Assembly (NCBI GenBank): GCA_934317845.1
Contig: CAKRES010000022.1
Location: forward strand, 1-43,745
Direction: 5' to 3'
From: an uncultured Lachnospiraceae bacterium
GTDB taxonomy: Bacteria; Bacillota; Clostridia; Lachnospirales; Lachnospiraceae
Length of the DNA stretch: 43,745 nucleotides
Every line of letters begins with the position of its first letter. Positions within the stretch are counted from its first letter, which is position 1. Shown here piece after piece: positions 25,357-33,814 of the stretch. The translations under genes and the position numbers were made by a program. The notes below the pieces were generated by a model. That model was given only the letters and a program-made list of their open reading frames with translations, was not told where the DNA came from and did not search any database.

Positions 25357-26655
25357 ATGGTAAAAGCAATCGTAGGTGCGAACTGGGGCGACGAAGGCAA
25401 GGGTAAGATTACAGATATGATGGCGAAGGAATCCGACATTATTGTAAGATTTCAAGGTGGAGCCAATGCAGGTCATACCATTGTAAACAATTATGGTAAA
25501 TTTGCCCTGCATACCTTACCGTCTGGAGTATTTTATGATCATACGACCAGCATTATCGGTAACGGTGTAGCATTAAACATTCCGGTCCTGTTTAACGAGA
25601 TCAAGTCTATTGTAGATCAGGGAGTACCGGCTCCAAAGATCTTAGTGTCAGACCGTGCGCAGATTGTTATGCCGTATCATATTTTATTTGATCAGTATGA
25701 AGAGGAACGTCTGGGTGGAAAGTCGTTTGGTTCAACGAAATCCGGTATTGCTCCATTTTATTCTGACAAATATGCCAAGATCGGTTTTCAGGTAAGTGAA
25801 TTATTTGATGAGGCTACTTTGGTAGAGAAGGTAGACCGTGTCGTAGAGTTAAAGAACATTATGCTGACACATTTGTACCATAAACCGGCTATAGATAAAG
25901 CAGAGCTGATCAACACGTTGCATGAGTATCGTGATATGATCGCTCCATATGTATGTGATGTTTCTTTATATCTGCACAATGCTTTAAAGGATGGAAAGAC
26001 TATTTTATTAGAGGGACAGTTAGGTTCCATGAAGGATCCGGATCACGGTATTTATCCAATGGTAACTTCTTCTTCTACATTAGCAGCATATGGTGCGATC
26101 GGTGCAGGTCTTCCACCATATGAGATCAAGCAGATCGTAACAGTATGTAAAGCATATTCTTCCGCTGTTGGTGCAGGTGCATTTGTCAGTGAGATCTTTG
26201 GTGATGAAGCAGATGAATTAAGACGCCGTGGCGGTGACGGTGGTGAGTTTGGTGCAACAACCGGCCGTCCACGTCGTATGGGATGGTTCGATTGTGTGGC
26301 TTCCAAATATGGTTGCCGTATGCAGGGTGCAACTGATGTCGCATTTACTGTACTTGATGTACTGGGCTATCTGGATGAGATTCCGGTGTGTGTAGGCTAT
26401 GAGCTTGACGGTGAGGAGATCAAAGACTTCCCTGTTACTTGGAAATTAGAGAAATGTAAACCGATCTTAAAGAAGCTTCCGGGCTGGAAATGCGATATTC
26501 GTGGTATTAAGAATTACGAAGAGCTTCCGGAGAACTGTAAAAACTATATTGAGTTCATTGAGAAAGAGATTGGATATCCAATCACGATGGTTTCTAACGG
26601 ACCGGGAAGAGATGATATCATTATGAGAAAGAGTCCACTTGGCGGCACATTATAA
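25357..26655 (+). CDS. purA: Adenylosuccinate synthetase
   Basis: 432 residues. Joins IMP and aspartate using GTP in AMP synthesis. The P-loop GANWGDEGKGK with the catalytic Asp, the GGANAGHTIV motif with the catalytic His, and FGATTGRPRRMGWFD are conserved. The usual GAQGTLLD loop is altered to GQLGSMKD and the region after LFDQYEEERLGGKSFGSTKSG is divergent, marking an unusual PurA subgroup. TAGGAGG precedes the ATG with the same TTAGGAGGNTGAACAA context as gatC. Its own promoter and terminator make it monocistronic; its partner purB is about 3.7 kb upstream. Confidence 0.95.
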   Translation: MVKAIVGANWGDEGKGKITDMMAKESDIIVRFQGGANAGHTIVNNYGKFALHTLPSGVFYDHTTSIIGNGVALNIPVLFNEIKSIVDQGVPAPKILVSDRAQIVMPYHILFDQYEEERLGGKSFGSTKSGIAPFYSDKYAKIGFQVSELFDEATLVEKVDRVVELKNIMLTHLYHKPAIDKAELINTLHEYRDMIAPYVCDVSLYLHNALKDGKTILLEGQLGSMKDPDHGIYPMVTSSSTLAAYGAIGAGLPPYEIKQIVTVCKAYSSAVGAGAFVSEIFGDEADELRRRGGDGGEFGATTGRPRRMGWFDCVASKYGCRMQGATDVAFTVLDVLGYLDEIPVCVGYELDGEEIKDFPVTWKLEKCKPILKKLPGWKCDIRGIKNYEELPENCKNYIEFIEKEIGYPITMVSNGPGRDDIIMRKSPLGGTL

Positions 26656-26663
26656 AATAACAG

Positions 26664-26692
26664 AGGACACGCGTAAGAGCGTGTCCTTTTTT
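26664..26692 (+). terminator. Terminator of purA
   Basis: AGGACACGC (26664-26672) pairs with GCGTGTCCT (26679-26687) around GTAAGA, followed by TTTTT. Confidence 0.92.
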
Positions 26693-26760
26693 GTTATGGC
26701 GATTTAAAAGGTGCCGGTAAAAAAATGTCCTGGCATCTTTTAAATTATGACAAAAATTGT

Positions 26761-26766
26761 TATAAT
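26761..26766 (+). promoter_or_regulatory. Likely -10 box of the Hsp70-like/TPR gene cluster
   Basis: TATAAT at 26761-26766, with TTTTAA 17 bases upstream as a weak -35. It lies inside the longest open frame, which begins at ATG 26725, arguing that the real start of the first gene is downstream. Confidence 0.5.
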
Positions 26767-26820
26767 AGTTCTATTATAGACTTTATCGTAAATGTGGATA
26801 GAGGGAATGGGTGGTGCAGT

Positions 26821-29800
26821 GTGCAGGAGAAAGTAAGAGCATATTCCAAATGTGAATTTCATACCATAGTAAATCCAAAGATCCAATTTTCCGCAGAGGA
26901 GCTTCAGGGAGAGATCATGGAAGGGGAGAACCTTCAGGGAAGCTTTGTGATCGCATCTGAAAATGAACGTCCGATCACTGGGAATGTCGAGGTGTTTGAT
27001 CATCGGATCCGGATGACAGAGGGAGCATTTGCAACGACTTCCTATACGGTATCCTTCGAGGTGACGGCAAAGGGCATGAAGGCAGGGGAGACGATCATAG
27101 GAGCATTTCATATTCTGACCAATGGAGGGGAGTATGATCTGCCATATCAGTACCAGGTGGTGCCGCGTTACATGCTCTGTGGACAGAGGAAAATCTCTGA
27201 TCTTAAGGAATTTGCAAAGCTTGCCAGTGAGAACTACGAGGAAGCCCTGCATTTGTTTTCACACAAGGATTTTATTTCCCTGTTATGTCAGGGACCATTA
27301 CTTGCCAACTACCGTCGGATTTATGAATCACTGCGTAAAAGTTCCTCTGTGTCACAGGCAATGGATGAATTTCTGATCACTGCCGGAGAAAAAGAACGAG
27401 TTTTATTAAAGCCGAAAAGACAGGCGATCAGTGTAGTATACCAGAAGGAAGATGTCGCAAAGGATGTTGTGATCAAAAAAGAGGGCTTTGGATATGTTGA
27501 TGCTCAGATCAGCTGCAGATATTCCTGTGTTTTCATTGGGAAAACGATTCTTTCCAAAGATGATTTTGTGGGAAATGAAGCGGTGATCCCGATTGTGATC
27601 AGCATTGACCAGCTTCCAGCGAAGCAGTGTCAGATCCCGCTTATCATAAATACTGCCTATGAAACCTTTGAGATTGAGCTTCAGATCCGCCCGAAGAAGA
27701 GCAGTGCGAAAGAGCGGACACCGCTGGAGATGATGTTTTCTCCGATGCATTTGAAGAAAACCTATCAAAAGCAGCTCCTTACAGATTATTTAAATTATCG
27801 CAGCGGCAAGATGACATTACAGGAATACACCAGACAGTCTATTGAATGCTGCAATGAATTGATGAAATTCGATCTTAATCACCACTGGTACCGTCTGCTC
27901 CGGCTTCATATGTACATTATGAGAAAAGAACCGGTACGTATTGAACAGGAAATAGAAACGATTGATAAGTATCGGGAACGGATGCTGGGGGACGTGGTAG
28001 GCAGCTGCTATTATGTGTATCTGCTTGCGCTTTATAAAAAGGATCGTGATGTGATCAAAGCGGCAGTCAGACAGATCCGGGACAGTTATGTGACACATCC
28101 AAAAGAATTTTTGTTATTCTTTATGATGATGTATCTGGATGAGGATTATGTGGAAGAAAAAGAGCTGATCTATCAGGATTTTTCCAGACTTTATGAGCGC
28201 GGCTGTAACAGTCCGATGCTTTATTATGAGGCATGTGAGCTTTATAATGAATATCCGAATATGATCCGTGATATTACGGAGTTTGATCTGACTGCACTAT
28301 ATTGGGGATTCCGGAAAGGCTGTCTCAATGAGGAGGTCAGAAACCGCTTCATCGCGATCGTACCAGGTGTGACTGTATATCATGAAAAAGTGTTTAAGAT
28401 CCTGCGTCTGTTGTATGAACAAAAGCCACAGGAAGAGTTGTTAGAAGCAATCTGTCGTATTCTCATGAAGGGCAGAAAGGTAGAAAGCCGGTACCACCGG
28501 TATTATGCTTTAGGAGTAGAACATTCTCTGCGTCTGTTAGGGTTGATGGAATGTTATATGAAGAGTCTGCCAAAAGATGGATATCCGGTGCTGCCAAAGC
28601 AGGTTGTGCTCTATTTTACGCATGAGGAGCGTCGTTTAAGCGAAGAACAGTTATCATATCTTTATGCCAATGTTTTAGTGAACCGGCAGGAGTATGGTTC
28701 TTCCTTTGAGGAATATAAGGAGGCCATAGAACGTTTCCTTTGCAAGCAGGTGGAAATGGGAACAGTCAGCGATCATCTGATCGTGTTATATCGAGAGTTT
28801 TTAAAGGAACCGTCTTTATTGGCGGCTGTTTCCAAATATCTTCCGAATGTTTTGTTTAAGCAGCGTCTGGAATGTGATAACCCGAATATGGAATGGGTAC
28901 TGGTCAATTATGATGAGTCTGACCAGACCGGGAAAGTGCTGTTAAAAGACGGGGTAGCTTATGTAGACCAGGTGACAGAGCATGTCAATATCACTCTGTC
29001 GGATCGTAAAAATCGCCGGTATATGGGTTCCGTTCCATTTACCTTGTATCCGGTGATGGAGGATGAAGAACTGCTTCCTTATTGCTATGAAGCAGATCCT
29101 GCCAATTTTGCTGTGCTGCTTCGGCTGGCTCATTATGCAAAGCAGGCAGGAACAGTAGATTATGAAACGATCAAGGTGTATAAAACACTGCTCGAAAAAG
29201 AGGAGATTTCCGAAGAATATCGGAAACAGTTAAATGCTGCTGTGCTGCAGTATTATTATGAACAATACGAGGGTGATATTTTTGAAGATTACCTGTTAAA
29301 GATCGATCTGAAAACGTTGGATGAGGACAATCGCAATTTAGCGATTTCCTACATGATCGACCGGGAGCTTTATGAAATGGCTATGGCAGCAGTTGCAACT
29401 TATGGATATGATGGACTTGCGCTTTCTTATGTCAAGTCACTATGCAATGCGTTTGTAGAACAGGAAGAGATTTCTTATGATGAGCTTCTGGTGACGATGG
29501 CATATGAGTTATTTTATGCCGGAGAGTATAGCGAGGCAGTGTTAAAATATCTGATCCGTTTTGCCAAAGGTGGCAACCGGGAGCTGATCGCAATATATAA
29601 AGCAGCAGAAAAACTGCATTTTGATACGCTTAATTTAGAAGAACGAATTGTGCATCAGGCAATTCTTTCGGATGAGTACGATGCAAATGTAACGAAAGCA
29701 TTTGTTTCCTACACAAAAAAACAGCCGAATCGATTTGTGATGGAAGCTTATTTAAATATTATGGCATATCGTTATTTTATTGAGGGCGAGGCTGTACCAA

Positions 29801-30402
29801 AGAAAATGACAGAGCTTTGGACGCGTGCTTTTGAAGAAGGACATTTTTCTCATCCACTCTGTCTTGCGGCTATGCTTCATGCGATTTCCAGAGAGGAAAA
29901 GGACCGGTTAAAATTCCAGACGGTAATTCAAAGCGCCATGCAGCAGCTTGCGGCAAAGGATATGGTTTTCCCGTTTATGAAAGCTTTTCAGGGTGTGGCA
30001 GAGCTTCCAAAAGAGCTTTATTTAAAAACGTACCTTTTGTACCGGGGAGAGCCGGGGCATCAGGTATATGTCCATTATTACCGCAAGGGGCCAAAGCGTC
30101 CACAGGCTTATTCCGAACGTATGCGGGAATATTTTGACGGATACTATGTAAAAGATTTTGTACTGTTTGACGACGAGGAACTTGTGTATTATGTGACGGA
30201 TGAGGATGATGGGGAAACAAAGCGGATAGAGAGCAGTAAGCTTCCGTTAGAAACGCATTTGCAGGGGATAAATGAATCCCGCTTTGCAATGATCAATGAA
30301 CTGATCAAGGCGGAGAAAGAGGAACAGGAAGAATTTTATGAAAAGGTAAAACGATACCAGAAAAATGTGTATCTGATCGATCATAATATGACACCGTTAT
30401 AA
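26821..30402 (+). CDS. Giant beta-sandwich plus helical-repeat protein of unknown function
   Basis: 1193 residues from GTG 26821, chosen because a TATAAT lies at 26761 and GGGTGG lies just upstream; the frame is open from ATG 26725. Two beta-rich domains come first (about 1-115, with FVIASENERPITGNVEVF, and about 205-300). The rest is a long helical-repeat solenoid of TPR or HEAT-like character (from about 310 to 1130) and an acidic C-terminal part with YYVTDEDDGE. No signal peptide or membrane segment. I believe it corresponds to the Lachnospiraceae family DUF5717, from memory. It leads a four-gene operon with an Hsp70-like protein (18 bases on), suggesting a large scaffold or client-handling role. 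Function unknown. Confidence 0.85.
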   Translation: MQEKVRAYSKCEFHTIVNPKIQFSAEELQGEIMEGENLQGSFVIASENERPITGNVEVFDHRIRMTEGAFATTSYTVSFEVTAKGMKAGETIIGAFHILTNGGEYDLPYQYQVVPRYMLCGQRKISDLKEFAKLASENYEEALHLFSHKDFISLLCQGPLLANYRRIYESLRKSSSVSQAMDEFLITAGEKERVLLKPKRQAISVVYQKEDVAKDVVIKKEGFGYVDAQISCRYSCVFIGKTILSKDDFVGNEAVIPIVISIDQLPAKQCQIPLIINTAYETFEIELQIRPKKSSAKERTPLEMMFSPMHLKKTYQKQLLTDYLNYRSGKMTLQEYTRQSIECCNELMKFDLNHHWYRLLRLHMYIMRKEPVRIEQEIETIDKYRERMLGDVVGSCYYVYLLALYKKDRDVIKAAVRQIRDSYVTHPKEFLLFFMMMYLDEDYVEEKELIYQDFSRLYERGCNSPMLYYEACELYNEYPNMIRDITEFDLTALYWGFRKGCLNEEVRNRFIAIVPGVTVYHEKVFKILRLLYEQKPQEELLEAICRILMKGRKVESRYHRYYALGVEHSLRLLGLMECYMKSLPKDGYPVLPKQVVLYFTHEERRLSEEQLSYLYANVLVNRQEYGSSFEEYKEAIERFLCKQVEMGTVSDHLIVLYREFLKEPSLLAAVSKYLPNVLFKQRLECDNPNMEWVLVNYDESDQTGKVLLKDGVAYVDQVTEHVNITLSDRKNRRYMGSVPFTLYPVMEDEELLPYCYEADPANFAVLLRLAHYAKQAGTVDYETIKVYKTLLEKEEISEEYRKQLNAAVLQYYYEQYEGDIFEDYLLKIDLKTLDEDNRNLAISYMIDRELYEMAMAAVATYGYDGLALSYVKSLCNAFVEQEEISYDELLVTMAYELFYAGEYSEAVLKYLIRFAKGGNRELIAIYKAAEKLHFDTLNLEERIVHQAILSDEYDANVTKAFVSYTKKQPNRFVMEAYLNIMAYRYFIEGEAVPKKMTELWTRAFEEGHFSHPLCLAAMLHAISREEKDRLKFQTVIQSAMQQLAAKDMVFPFMKAFQGVAELPKELYLKTYLLYRGEPGHQVYVHYYRKGPKRPQAYSERMREYFDGYYVKDFVLFDDEELVYYVTDEDDGETKRIESSKLPLETHLQGINESRFAMINELIKAEKEEQEEFYEKVKRYQKNVYLIDHNMTPL

Positions 30403-30420
30403 AACAGGCAGGAGTAGAAT

Positions 30421-31674
30421 ATGGAGAATTTAGCGATAGGAATTGATCTACAAGTAAATTACATGGAAATCAGTTACTTTGACGAGGAGAAACAAGAGTC
30501 GGTGGAGGTTAAGGAGTCTTCCAGAGGGAAAATGACGCAGTATCCGCTGGATCTGTTTTATTCGTCGAAAGAAAATGTGTGGATCGCAGGGTTAGAAGCT
30601 TCGGAACATTATATGTCAGAGGCAGGGGAATTTTACACCGATCTTCTTTCTCATATTGGTGACCGCACGGTTGCTGTGGCTGGTGGACAGGAATACGATG
30701 GAACGGATCTTTTCTGTGTCATGGTCTGTACCCAGCTGCAACAGAGCTTTGGCAAGGAGCTTGCCAAGCTTAGGAAGGTTGTGATAACCTCTCCGTTTGC
30801 CGGTCTGGAATTGCAAAAGGCGGTGAAACGTCTGGCAAAATATCTGCATTTGAAACGGGAACAGATCGAGCTGGTCAGTCCTACGATGGCAACGCTGTTT
30901 TATATCTTTTCACAAGAGACGAATATCTGGGATTTTGGAGTGGGCATATTTGAATATACGGAAAAAGGACTGACATTGAAGCGCATTGGAGTAAACCGTT
31001 ATCAGCGTCCGATGCGGATATCCGTGACCGATGAAGTCTTTGATACCATGCCGCCGATGTCGGCAGAGGCAGAGGAGAAGGATATTGCCTTTTCCCAGAT
31101 CTGTAAAAATGCATTCCGTGGCAGAAGTAAGAATGTATCCGGTGTGTATCTGTTAGGGGAAGGTTTTGAACAGGACTGGCTTGACCGGGCGGCTGGAAAT
31201 CTGTGCCAGTCAAGACGTGTTTTTATGGGGCAGAATATGTGTGTCAATGGTGCCTGTCTGGCGGCGCAGAGTGGTTCAGCTGCGATCAACAGTGACGGAA
31301 ACATTTATGTCGAAGCTCCCGGTATTATTCATTACGATATCGGAGTTAAGGTGCTTTATCAGGGAAGAGAGCAGATCGCGCCGATCGCATTAGGGGAACA
31401 GGAATGGTTTGCCCTGACGGGAAGTGCCTGTATTTTCTTAGATGATACCAACCGGATAGAAATTGATATGTACCACCGGGGAACGAATGAGATGGTCAAG
31501 GAGATCATTGAGATCAAAGGACTTCCGAAGCGACCGCCGAAAACGACAAAGCTTAAGATCAGTGTGCGGTATCTGGATGCCAAACGCGGAGAGATCTGTA
31601 TTGAAGACAAAGGCTTTGGTGCATTATATCCGACGACCGGTAAAATGTACGTGAAGGAATTTCAATTACCATAG
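30421..31674 (+). CDS. Hsp70-like (DnaK-related) protein with degenerate ATP site
   Basis: 417 residues. The layout parallels DnaK: phosphate-1 region IGIDLQVNYMEI (6-17), VVITSPF (120-126) then SPTMATLFYI (153-162), phosphate-2 DFGVGIFEY (171-179), adenosine loop GVYLLGEGFE (241-250), connect-2-like VNGACLAAQSG (275-285), and a C-terminal beta domain (about 300-410; GLPKRPPKTTKLKISV and ICIEDKGFG) much like the DnaK substrate-binding beta-sandwich. The helical lid is absent. DLGTT and DLGGGTFD are both altered, so ATPase activity may be weak or lost. CAGGAG precedes the ATG. It probably corresponds to DUF5716 (from memory). It sits between the giant repeat protein and a TPR protein, as expected for a chaperone-like assembly; this is inference. 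Confidence 0.8.
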   Translation: MENLAIGIDLQVNYMEISYFDEEKQESVEVKESSRGKMTQYPLDLFYSSKENVWIAGLEASEHYMSEAGEFYTDLLSHIGDRTVAVAGGQEYDGTDLFCVMVCTQLQQSFGKELAKLRKVVITSPFAGLELQKAVKRLAKYLHLKREQIELVSPTMATLFYIFSQETNIWDFGVGIFEYTEKGLTLKRIGVNRYQRPMRISVTDEVFDTMPPMSAEAEEKDIAFSQICKNAFRGRSKNVSGVYLLGEGFEQDWLDRAAGNLCQSRRVFMGQNMCVNGACLAAQSGSAAINSDGNIYVEAPGIIHYDIGVKVLYQGREQIAPIALGEQEWFALTGSACIFLDDTNRIEIDMYHRGTNEMVKEIIEIKGLPKRPPKTTKLKISVRYLDAKRGEICIEDKGFGALYPTTGKMYVKEFQLP

Positions 31675-31691
31675 AAGAAAGGGGCATAAGT

Positions 31692-32519
31692 ATGGGACAT
31701 GCCATCTATTGTGAGACAAAGGAAGCGACAGCACCGTATATTTTTGTAAATACAAGGATTCCGGTGTATTCCTATGAGGAAGTCTGCTATTACATTTTCC
31801 ATCATCCATCGATGATCTCCTATGAAATATTGGGCAGTGAATTCCGTCAGTGGGTAAAGGAAAAACTGGGGATGGAGGCACTTGCTGAGGAGCTTGGCAG
31901 CCTTGCTGAGGAAGAAGCGGATCTGCTTTCCTATCTTCGCTGTTTTTTACAGGCGGCCAATTATTATAGCAAACAGGAGGTTGCGCTTTTCTTTGAACAA
32001 GTAAAGGAGGAGGCAAAGCTTCCGAAGGCACTCCAGTTGAAAAAACAGGCGGACAGCTTTTTGAGTTTTCAAAAATATGTCAGAGCGATCCGCCTTTATG
32101 ATGCGATCTTAAAGACGGAAGAGATGGATCAGGAGCTTACCGGAAGCATTTACCATAACAAGGGAGTGGCTCTTTCTAAAAATTTTGAGCTGACAGCAGC
32201 TTCTGACTGCTTTTTGAAGGCGTATGAGTGCGCTCCCAATGATGTGACACTTAGCTGTTATCTGACGATCTTCTTTTTGCTACAGCAATATGAAAAAGCA
32301 CAGCAGGAGTGTGAACGTTTGGGGGTAGCGAAGGAAACCTATGACAGGATCTTGTTTGAATACCGTCAGAGTGAAGAAAGCTACACTTCTTCCGAAGAGT
32401 GGAAAAAAGGAGAAAAGCTGACGGAGGATGTTGCATATGGACAGGAAAAACGGGCAAAAGATGCCGCAGAGCAAATGATCCTCTCGTGGAAGGAAGAGTA
32501 TCGCAGGGAGACAACATAA
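31692..32519 (+). CDS. TPR-domain protein of the Hsp70-like cluster
   Basis: 275 residues, soluble. The N-terminal 100 residues are unrecognised (YIFVNTRIPVYSYEEVCYYIF). Residues about 110-215 form three TPR-like helix pairs (SFLSFQKYVRAIRLYDAIL; SIYHNKGVALSKNFELTAASDCFLKAYE; YLTIFFLLQQYEKAQQECER). The C-terminus is charged and helical. TPR proteins are common partners of Hsp70 proteins, and this one is 17 bases downstream of the Hsp70-like gene. GAAAGGGG precedes the ATG. Specific function unknown. Confidence 0.8.
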   Translation: MGHAIYCETKEATAPYIFVNTRIPVYSYEEVCYYIFHHPSMISYEILGSEFRQWVKEKLGMEALAEELGSLAEEEADLLSYLRCFLQAANYYSKQEVALFFEQVKEEAKLPKALQLKKQADSFLSFQKYVRAIRLYDAILKTEEMDQELTGSIYHNKGVALSKNFELTAASDCFLKAYECAPNDVTLSCYLTIFFLLQQYEKAQQECERLGVAKETYDRILFEYRQSEESYTSSEEWKKGEKLTEDVAYGQEKRAKDAAEQMILSWKEEYRRETT

Positions 32520-32531
32520 ACGAGGTTTGAT

Positions 32532-33740
32532 ATGGCAATCATGAAAAAAATGAAACAGCGGTTTCAGGGCTTTAAACGGAAAAAGAGTGAAGAGATCCGG
32601 GAACAAACAGAGGAACAGCTCCTTGTCGACACGCAGGTGTTGCAGGAGGAAGGAAAAGAGTTCGTCAAAAAGAGGATCCAGAAAAAAGAGCTTACCGTGG
32701 AAGATTATTGCGAGCAGGTGATCGACTGCACCAGAAACCTGCAGCAGAAAAAAACAGAATATGAGCAGGTAACGGCTTATTTGACCGATATCCAGCTGCT
32801 GGATCAGATGACCGGGGAGGAGCGGGAGCGCGTGCAGGCGGTTGCCTATAAGCTCAACGAAGTGGCAAAAGACCGCAAAGATATGCAGGACGAAAGCAGA
32901 GCACTCACACAGCTTCAGTTTCGTTTTATGCAGCTACATGAGCATGAGATCCCGGAAGGGATCAAACAGATGCAGGAGCAGGAGGCGTACCAGCAGGATA
33001 TCCGCTCCGACCTTCAAAAACTTGAAGAAGAACGGGTCAATTTAAAATACGAAGAAAAATATTATCTGGAAAAACTGCACAATCTGAAAATGATCATTAT
33101 CTCTGTTTTGTTTCTGGCAGTGATCGTGGCAGCAGGGATCGGATTTTTCTATACGCAGTATATTTTTGACATCCGGCTGGTATTTTTATGTCTGCTCTTT
33201 TTTGTTGCAGTAGCCGGAACAAGCTGCTTTGTACGTTATCGCAATGTCAATTATGCACTGGCATACTGTAGAAAACAGCAGATGCGTGCGGCGAAATTTA
33301 TCAATCGAGTAAAATTAAAATGGGTCAACAATACCGCCACACTGGATTATATGTATGAAAAATACAATGTCGGAAGTGCCAGAGAACTGCTTTATATGTG
33401 GCAGCTTTATCAGCAGACATTGGAAAATGAAGAAAAATACAAACATTCTTCCAGAGAGCTGGATCACTATGGTGCCCTGCTTTTGAAACTGCTTGGACAT
33501 GTCGGGGTACATGATGCGGATATCTGGCTTACCCAGCCGGAGGCCTTGCTCGACAGCCGGGAGATGGTGGAGGTGACACATCATCTGAATGGAAGACGTC
33601 AGAAACTCAGAGAGGAAATGGAAATTGAGGAGGATATGATGGATGCCTCCGTGGAGGCTATCAGGGATGTCATGCAAAAGAATCCGGAAACTGCTATGCA
33701 GGTACAAAGGATTTTAGAACCCTATCATATCCGGCTTTAG
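32532..33740 (+). CDS. Coiled-coil membrane protein of the Hsp70-like cluster
   Basis: 402 residues. A basic N-terminus, then a long charged coiled coil (about 15-185), two closely spaced transmembrane helices (about 187-209 and 215-234) and a second helical cytoplasmic part (about 245-402). Both soluble parts should face the cytoplasm, giving a hairpin anchor, so it could tether the cluster's complex to the membrane. No family recognised. It starts 12 bases after the TPR gene with GAGGT upstream. Only a weak 5-bp hairpin (33733-33746) follows before the valS promoter. Confidence 0.8.
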   Translation: MAIMKKMKQRFQGFKRKKSEEIREQTEEQLLVDTQVLQEEGKEFVKKRIQKKELTVEDYCEQVIDCTRNLQQKKTEYEQVTAYLTDIQLLDQMTGEERERVQAVAYKLNEVAKDRKDMQDESRALTQLQFRFMQLHEHEIPEGIKQMQEQEAYQQDIRSDLQKLEEERVNLKYEEKYYLEKLHNLKMIIISVLFLAVIVAAGIGFFYTQYIFDIRLVFLCLLFFVAVAGTSCFVRYRNVNYALAYCRKQQMRAAKFINRVKLKWVNNTATLDYMYEKYNVGSARELLYMWQLYQQTLENEEKYKHSSRELDHYGALLLKLLGHVGVHDADIWLTQPEALLDSREMVEVTHHLNGRRQKLREEMEIEEDMMDASVEAIRDVMQKNPETAMQVQRILEPYHIRL

Positions 33741-33746
33741 CAAGCC

Positions 33747-33775
33747 TTGATTTCAAATGCAATAAGGGGTATAAT
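33747..33775 (+). promoter_or_regulatory. Strong sigma-A promoter for valS
   Basis: TTGATT (33747-33752), 17-base spacer, TATAAT (33770-33775). The transcript would start near 33782, only about 33 bases before valS, so no T-box leader is present. Confidence 0.85.
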
Positions 33776-33814
33776 GGCGGAAGATATTGCAAAAAACAGG
33801 AAGGACGAAACACC

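Noticed and set aside
26725..26820. Upstream part of the giant repeat protein reading frame
   Set aside because: TATAAT at 26761-26766 and the lack of a ribosome binding site before ATG 26725 point to a later start at GTG 26821; this remains somewhat uncertain.
33733..33746. Hairpin GGCTT/AAGCC as terminator of the Hsp70-like cluster
   Set aside because: Only 5 base pairs with no clear T-run, and it abuts the valS -35 box.
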